Assembly: GCA_029204225.1 (NCBI GenBank) | Contig: CM055108.1 | Location: 23,178,326 to 23,242,325, forward strand | Length of the DNA stretch: 64,000 nucleotides | Source of the DNA: Diphasiastrum complanatum | Lineage: Eukaryota; Streptophyta; Lycopodiopsida; Lycopodiales; Lycopodiaceae | Reading direction: 5' to 3' | Shown here: in pieces, positions 59,990 to 64,000 of the stretch | How the letters are laid out: the number at the start of each line of letters is the position of its first letter | Position numbering within the stretch: the first letter of the stretch is position 1 | The notes under the pieces: generated by a model | Databases searched by the model: none | What the model saw: only the letters and a program-made list of their open reading frames with translations | Told to the model about the DNA's origin: nothing | Made by a program: the position numbers and the translations under genes

Positions 59990-62788
59990 AACCTTACAAA
60001 GAACTTGATTAGTGTTGGAAAGTTGCTTGATAGTGGTTGTGATGTAAAATTCAATTCCAATACTTGCTTTATCAAGAAAAATGATGAGATCCTAGCTAAT
60101 GGATCTAGATATGGTGGAATCTTCGAATTGAATTCTTATGAGAATGCAAACTTTTGTGAAGTTGCTCTTTTGTCTAAGGAGGAGTTATGGCATAGAAGGT
60201 TGGGGCATCCTAGCTTTAAGTCCATGTTTTCTATGATCAAGAATGCTAAGGCTATTGGCCTTCCAAGATCACTTTCCAAGGATATCAAGCCTTGTGAGGC
60301 TTGTGCTATTGCAAAATCACATAGAAAGCCATATCAAAAGCCTTCTATCAAGACCACTCATCCTTTGGAACTAATCCACTCGGATGTTCATTTTTCTTCT
60401 TCTAAAAGTATTGGTGGTGTAACTTGTTTTGTCACCTTCATTGATGTTTTACAAGATATACTTGGTTGTATCTACTTTCTTCAAAAGCTAAGGTATTTGA
60501 TCACTTCCTAGTCTTCAAAGCTTATGTTGAGAAACAATTTTCTTTCAAAGTTAAAGCTTTCAGATGTGATGGAGGAGGTGAATACATCTCCAACAAGTTC
60601 TATGAATATTGTGAGGGTGAAGGAATAAAGAGAGTTTTTTTGTGCTTATTCTCCATCTCAAAATGGAGTTGCTGAAAGAAAAAATCGATCTCTATGTGAA
60701 TGTGTTAAAGCAATCCGAGTTGAAACGTCTTTGCCTATTGAATATTGGGGAGAAGCAATTAATTGTGCAAACTATTTGTGCAATAGATTACCTCATAATG
60801 CACTTGCAGGAAGATCACCATATGAAGTCTTGTTTAAGAAGAATCCTAAGGTTGATCACCTTAGAGTTTTTGGATGTGCTTGCTTTGTTCATGTACCCTT
60901 GGAAACAAGGAAAAGAGATGATCCTAATTCTATCAAAGGGATCATGGTTGGATATTCATCCAAGAAGAAGGCTTACAGAATTTATGTTCCCTCTACCTCA
61001 ACTACAATTGAGAGTAGGAATGTTATATTCCATGAAAATCAAAATAACATTCTGGAGGAGGCCGAGATCAAAGATTCTCAAAAGGATTCTCCTATCATCA
61101 CTCTTGAAGACTATCATGGAGAGATGGGGCCGATAATTGAGGAGGAGTCACCTCAAATCTTTTCACCAAGGAGATCACAAAGAGAAAGATTTGAGCCTAG
61201 GAGGCTTACATATGGAGATAAAGGCAAGCAAGTGGAACTCAACTCCACTAATTGTGCTTATTTTGTTTCACATGAGGAGCCAAAGGATGTATATGATGCA
61301 CTCAATTCAAAGGAATGGTTTCTAGCCATGAAGGAGGAATATGATGCTTTGATGGCCAACAAGACATGGGAGCTTGTGGATCTTCCATCCAACAAGCACA
61401 CCATTGGTTGCAAATGGGTTTTTTGGTTTAAATATAATCAAGATGGCACAATCAACAAGTACAAGGCAAGGCTTTGTGCAAAGGGTTTTGCTCAAGTTTA
61501 TGGACTTGATTATGAGGAGACTTTTGCTCCAGTTGCAAAGATGGTATCAATTAAAATCATAATTTCTATTGCATATTTTTTCAAATAGCAAGTTTTTCAA
61601 CTAGATATCTGGATATCTAGAAGAAGAGATTTATATGGATCAACCTATTGGGTTCATCCAAGATGAGACCAAAGTTTGCTTGCTCTTCAAAAGTCTCTAT
61701 GGACTAAAGCAAGCTCCAAGGTCGTGGTATTCTTGACTTAACACCTTTCTTGATTCACTAGGATTTAATCTTAGTAACTATGATCCTTCCTTGTATGTCA
61801 AGTTTTATGATAGAGATATTGTCATCCTTCTCATTTATGTTGATGATATCATTCTAACAGGAAGTTGTATCAAGTTAGTTGAGGAAACCAAAGTTGCACT
61901 TGGAAACGAATTCAAGATGCAAGATCTTGGAAAAATTAACTACAATCTTACATATTGACTTTCATAATGAAAAAGCTTTTGTATGTCAATCCAAGTATGC
62001 TCTTTCAATGTTAAAAAAGTTCAATATGCTAGATTGTAAGAGTATAGAAACTCCTATGGAGCAAATTGTAAAAGACCCTAACAAAGGTGATGAAAGATCT
62101 TTCGTGGACATCGCTCTTTTTAGGAGTCTTATAGGCTCCTTAATTTGGCTCACTATAAATAGACCTGATATAAGTTGTAGTGTTCATAAGTTGAGCCAAG
62201 CTATGCAAAATCCTACTTTCATCATTGGAAAATGGCCAAAAGAGTACTCAGATACATATTTTCAATTTTTTATTATGGTTTTTTATATAAAAGTAAAGAT
62301 CTTTCAATAGTTGGCTATTCTGACTCGGATTTTGCAAGTGATAAAGCAGATCAAAAATTTACAAGTGCTTATGTTATATATCTTTGAAAAAACCTTGGCT
62401 TTCCAAAAAGCAAGATACTATATCACTCTCATCTTGTGAAGCTGAATATAAGGCACTCACTACTACAACAAAGGAAGTGCTTTGGATCAAGAGGTTGCTA
62501 GTGGTGCTAAAGATAATCATGGAAGATGATCTATCTATGATCATGTGTGACAATATTTCAGCACAAGCCCTTACCAACAATCCGATATTTCATGCAAGGA
62601 GCAAACACATTGAGGTGGCACATCACTTCGTGAGAGAGAAGCTCATTGGAGGGGAAATCTACTTGGAGCACATCGACACATCATCTTGTATTGCAGATTT
62701 GCTCATCAAACCTTTGAGCAAACATTCCTTCATCAAGCATAGAGCCAAGCTTGGAATAATACCAAGATCCATGTTCAAGTCAACATAG
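59990..62788 (+). pseudogene. Ty1/copia relic, protease C-terminus to RNase H
   Basis: It begins in the post-protease block (KNLISVGKLLDSG). At 60180-60520 come ELWHRRLGHPSF and HPLELIHSDVHFSSSKS. The second catalytic Asp block is at 60550-60600 (CDGGGEYIS). The integrase tail and RT N-terminus are at 60731-61588 (VFGCACFVHVPLETRKR, NSKEWFLAMKEEYDAL, CKWVFWFKYNQDG). A short deletion near 61605 removes the SNAFLNG part after FQLD. RT YVDD is at 61838-61850. RNase H is at 62384-62788 (SSCEAEYKAL, CDNISAQAL, HARSKHIEVAHHFVREKL). At least six frameshifts. It is the closest relative in the window of the older copia at 34.7/43.7 kb. Confidence 0.92.
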
Positions 62789-62797
62789 ATTTTTTTT

Positions 62798-63575
62798 AGG
62801 AGGAGTGTTGAAATTGAAAAATCATCTATCTTGACTTCAGGCTTGCTACAAACTTTTTACTATGCAAGTATGTTGTTTCACAATGTAAATGCCAAATTTG
62901 GCCTAGATGGAACTCGAGCTATATGGGCTTCTCAAGTCTAGTTGGTAGAATACAACTTGCATATAGATTGTAGACTTAGAAATGTCATTAATATGCTTGT
63001 AGAAACTTGTGGCATATCACATGCAATTGTTGTAAGTGATCCATAGTGACATGCAAGGCATGCACAAAGTGAAATGAACACATGCATGGTGATTTGTACA
63101 AATCTAGATAGAAAAATGACACTTGGTAAAAGTAGGTAGAAATGCATGCATGAGATGTGACAAATGTCACTTAGACTCTAGTTTTCACTTTAGATGTGAG
63201 TGAAAGGTGGATGGATGTGGTTCTACCTTGAGCTACCTCAAACTCCATAAATATGTGTAGCTATTCTCATAATTTTTTATGAAAAAGCAAGCTTTGAAGC
63301 TATTCCATGCTATTTTGGATCTACACCAATATTTGCTTGAATACCTCTCTCTCTTTCTCTCTCTAACTCGTGTTGAGGCTTATGCTAGTACGCTAAATTC
63401 TTGTACTTTTGCTCTCTTGAAATCAAAACTATCATTCTCTGATTCTTAGCATGCTAGATTGTGGTTAAGCCATTAAATTATGTACTAGATTTTGCTATTC
63501 AATCTAGAATCAGTTTTTTGTGCTTATCATAAAGCTTAATAAGATCAATCACCTTTGTGGATCATTCCCACACAT
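62798..63575 (+). repeat. Purine tract and 3' LTR of the copia relic (right edge uncertain)
   Basis: AGGAGGAG at 62798-62805 precedes TGTTGAAATTG at 62806. About 200 bp match the inverted LTR remnant ending at 45032. A short CTCTCTCTTTCTCTCTC run is at 63350-63363. The right edge is taken where similarity to the unknown repeat starts (about 63580); there is no partner LTR to confirm it. Confidence 0.65.
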
Positions 63576-63579
63576 GTGA

Positions 63580-64000
63580 ACTTGCTGGAAATTTTGTCAG
63601 TCAAGAGCATCAAAGGAGAGGTAATTGGCAAAGGTGTTATGGATCTATTTTTGCAGCATATTGAAGACTCAAGTAAGGTCAAAAGAGCAGCAAGGAAGTG
63701 TTGTTCAAGTCTACTTTACTTGTTCTATCTCATGTTTGAGCATTTTCATGTGGATGTGCAAATTGTCAAGATATGGTAAAACTAGCTATATTGGTGAGCA
63801 TTGTTTTGATGTTGGATTTGTACTAGCATTCTTGGCCGGTTTTGCTGATGGAAATGAAGCTATTGGAGGTTAATTATGTCACTCATTCATGATCAAGTCA
63901 TCAAGGTATGATGATATCTTATGGCAAGATAGAGATGGAGGCTCATTCATGGAGTGCCATGGTGGATACATGGCAACAAAGGACAAAGAAGGAGGAGACA
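63580..64000 (+). other. Second copy of the unknown repeated domain; continues past the window
   Basis: 63580-63830 aligns with the reverse complement of about 14300-14545. The two encode VKSIKGEVIGKGVMDLF / VKSIKGESIGKDVMDPF, then IEDSSKVK, then ARKCCSSLLYLFYLM / VRKCFSSLIYLSYLM, then HFDVGFVL-type sequence. Here a one-base shift splits it over two frames (63555-63779 and 63625-63873). Conservation at the protein level in both copies suggests it was once coding. The function is unknown. The last ~130 bp have no counterpart. Confidence 0.55.

Overview
This window looks like repetitive nuclear DNA from a land plant with a large, transposon-rich genome. The evidence is plant-type Ty1/copia and Ty3/gypsy LTR retrotransposons, CACTA (En/Spm) transposase relics, primer-binding sites matching plant initiator-Met and Asp tRNAs, AT-rich background and very long (GA/CT)n arrays. 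I cannot name the species. I see no intact cellular gene, no CRISPR array, no rRNA or tRNA gene and no bacterial-type operon. The only host-gene signal is a short VPS18-like exon pair at 49.4-49.9 kb.

Left third (1-24.9 kb): a possible CACTA accessory ORF (62-635, minus), a (CT)n array, and a CACTA TNP2 transposase relic (2018-4105). The relic is split by a deleted gypsy-type gag-only element (4106-8709) flanked by GGGCA/GGGCA. Next come a minus-strand copia gag/integrase relic (8.9-10.0 kb), a chromovirus LTR fragment (12355-12552) and a second TNP2 relic (12.55-14.03 kb). A foldback element with ~467-bp near-identical arms (14757-16285) lies inside a minus-strand copia gag-PR-INT element whose LTR is at 19008-19653. 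A separate copia RT-RNase H tail follows (22.2-23.4 kb).

Middle (24.9-45.8 kb): a gypsy RT relic is cut by a solo copia LTR (25028-25718, duplication GTAAT). A minus-strand, internally deleted copia (26043-33603) keeps a 472-codon reading frame and is itself interrupted by a GC-rich, non-coding LTR element (28427-31508, duplication GATGC). A decayed copia (34706-45032) is split by a younger copia (36546-43660) whose ~1,348-codon polyprotein frame is broken by one stop codon. Part of the younger element's 5' LTR has been replaced by about 1 kb of foreign retroelement sequence. An LTR piece complementary to the missing end of the 5' LTR at 33603 lies inverted at 45709-45795, which suggests a 12-kb inversion.

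Right third (45.8-64 kb): unrecognised AT-rich DNA with local duplications, GA arrays around the VPS18-like exons, a solo Tat-type LTR (50746-51913, duplication CTTTC), another LTR (54088-54734), a 295-bp (CT)n array, a minus-strand chromovirus 3' end (about 55.85-56.42 kb), and a plus-strand Tat/Athila-type gypsy gag-RT-RH-INT relic (56.6-60.0 kb). This gypsy relic is joined abruptly to a plus-strand copia relic (60.0-62.8 kb) with its 3' LTR. The window ends in a repeat of unknown function that also occurs at 14.3-14.5 kb.

The sequence records repeated insertion, deletion and rearrangement of transposable elements rather than cooperating genes. I did not find convincing evidence of a new functional system. 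The points most worth checking are the nested insertions, the possible inversion, the LTR repair event, the foldback element, the shared unknown domain and the LTR promoter motif arrays.
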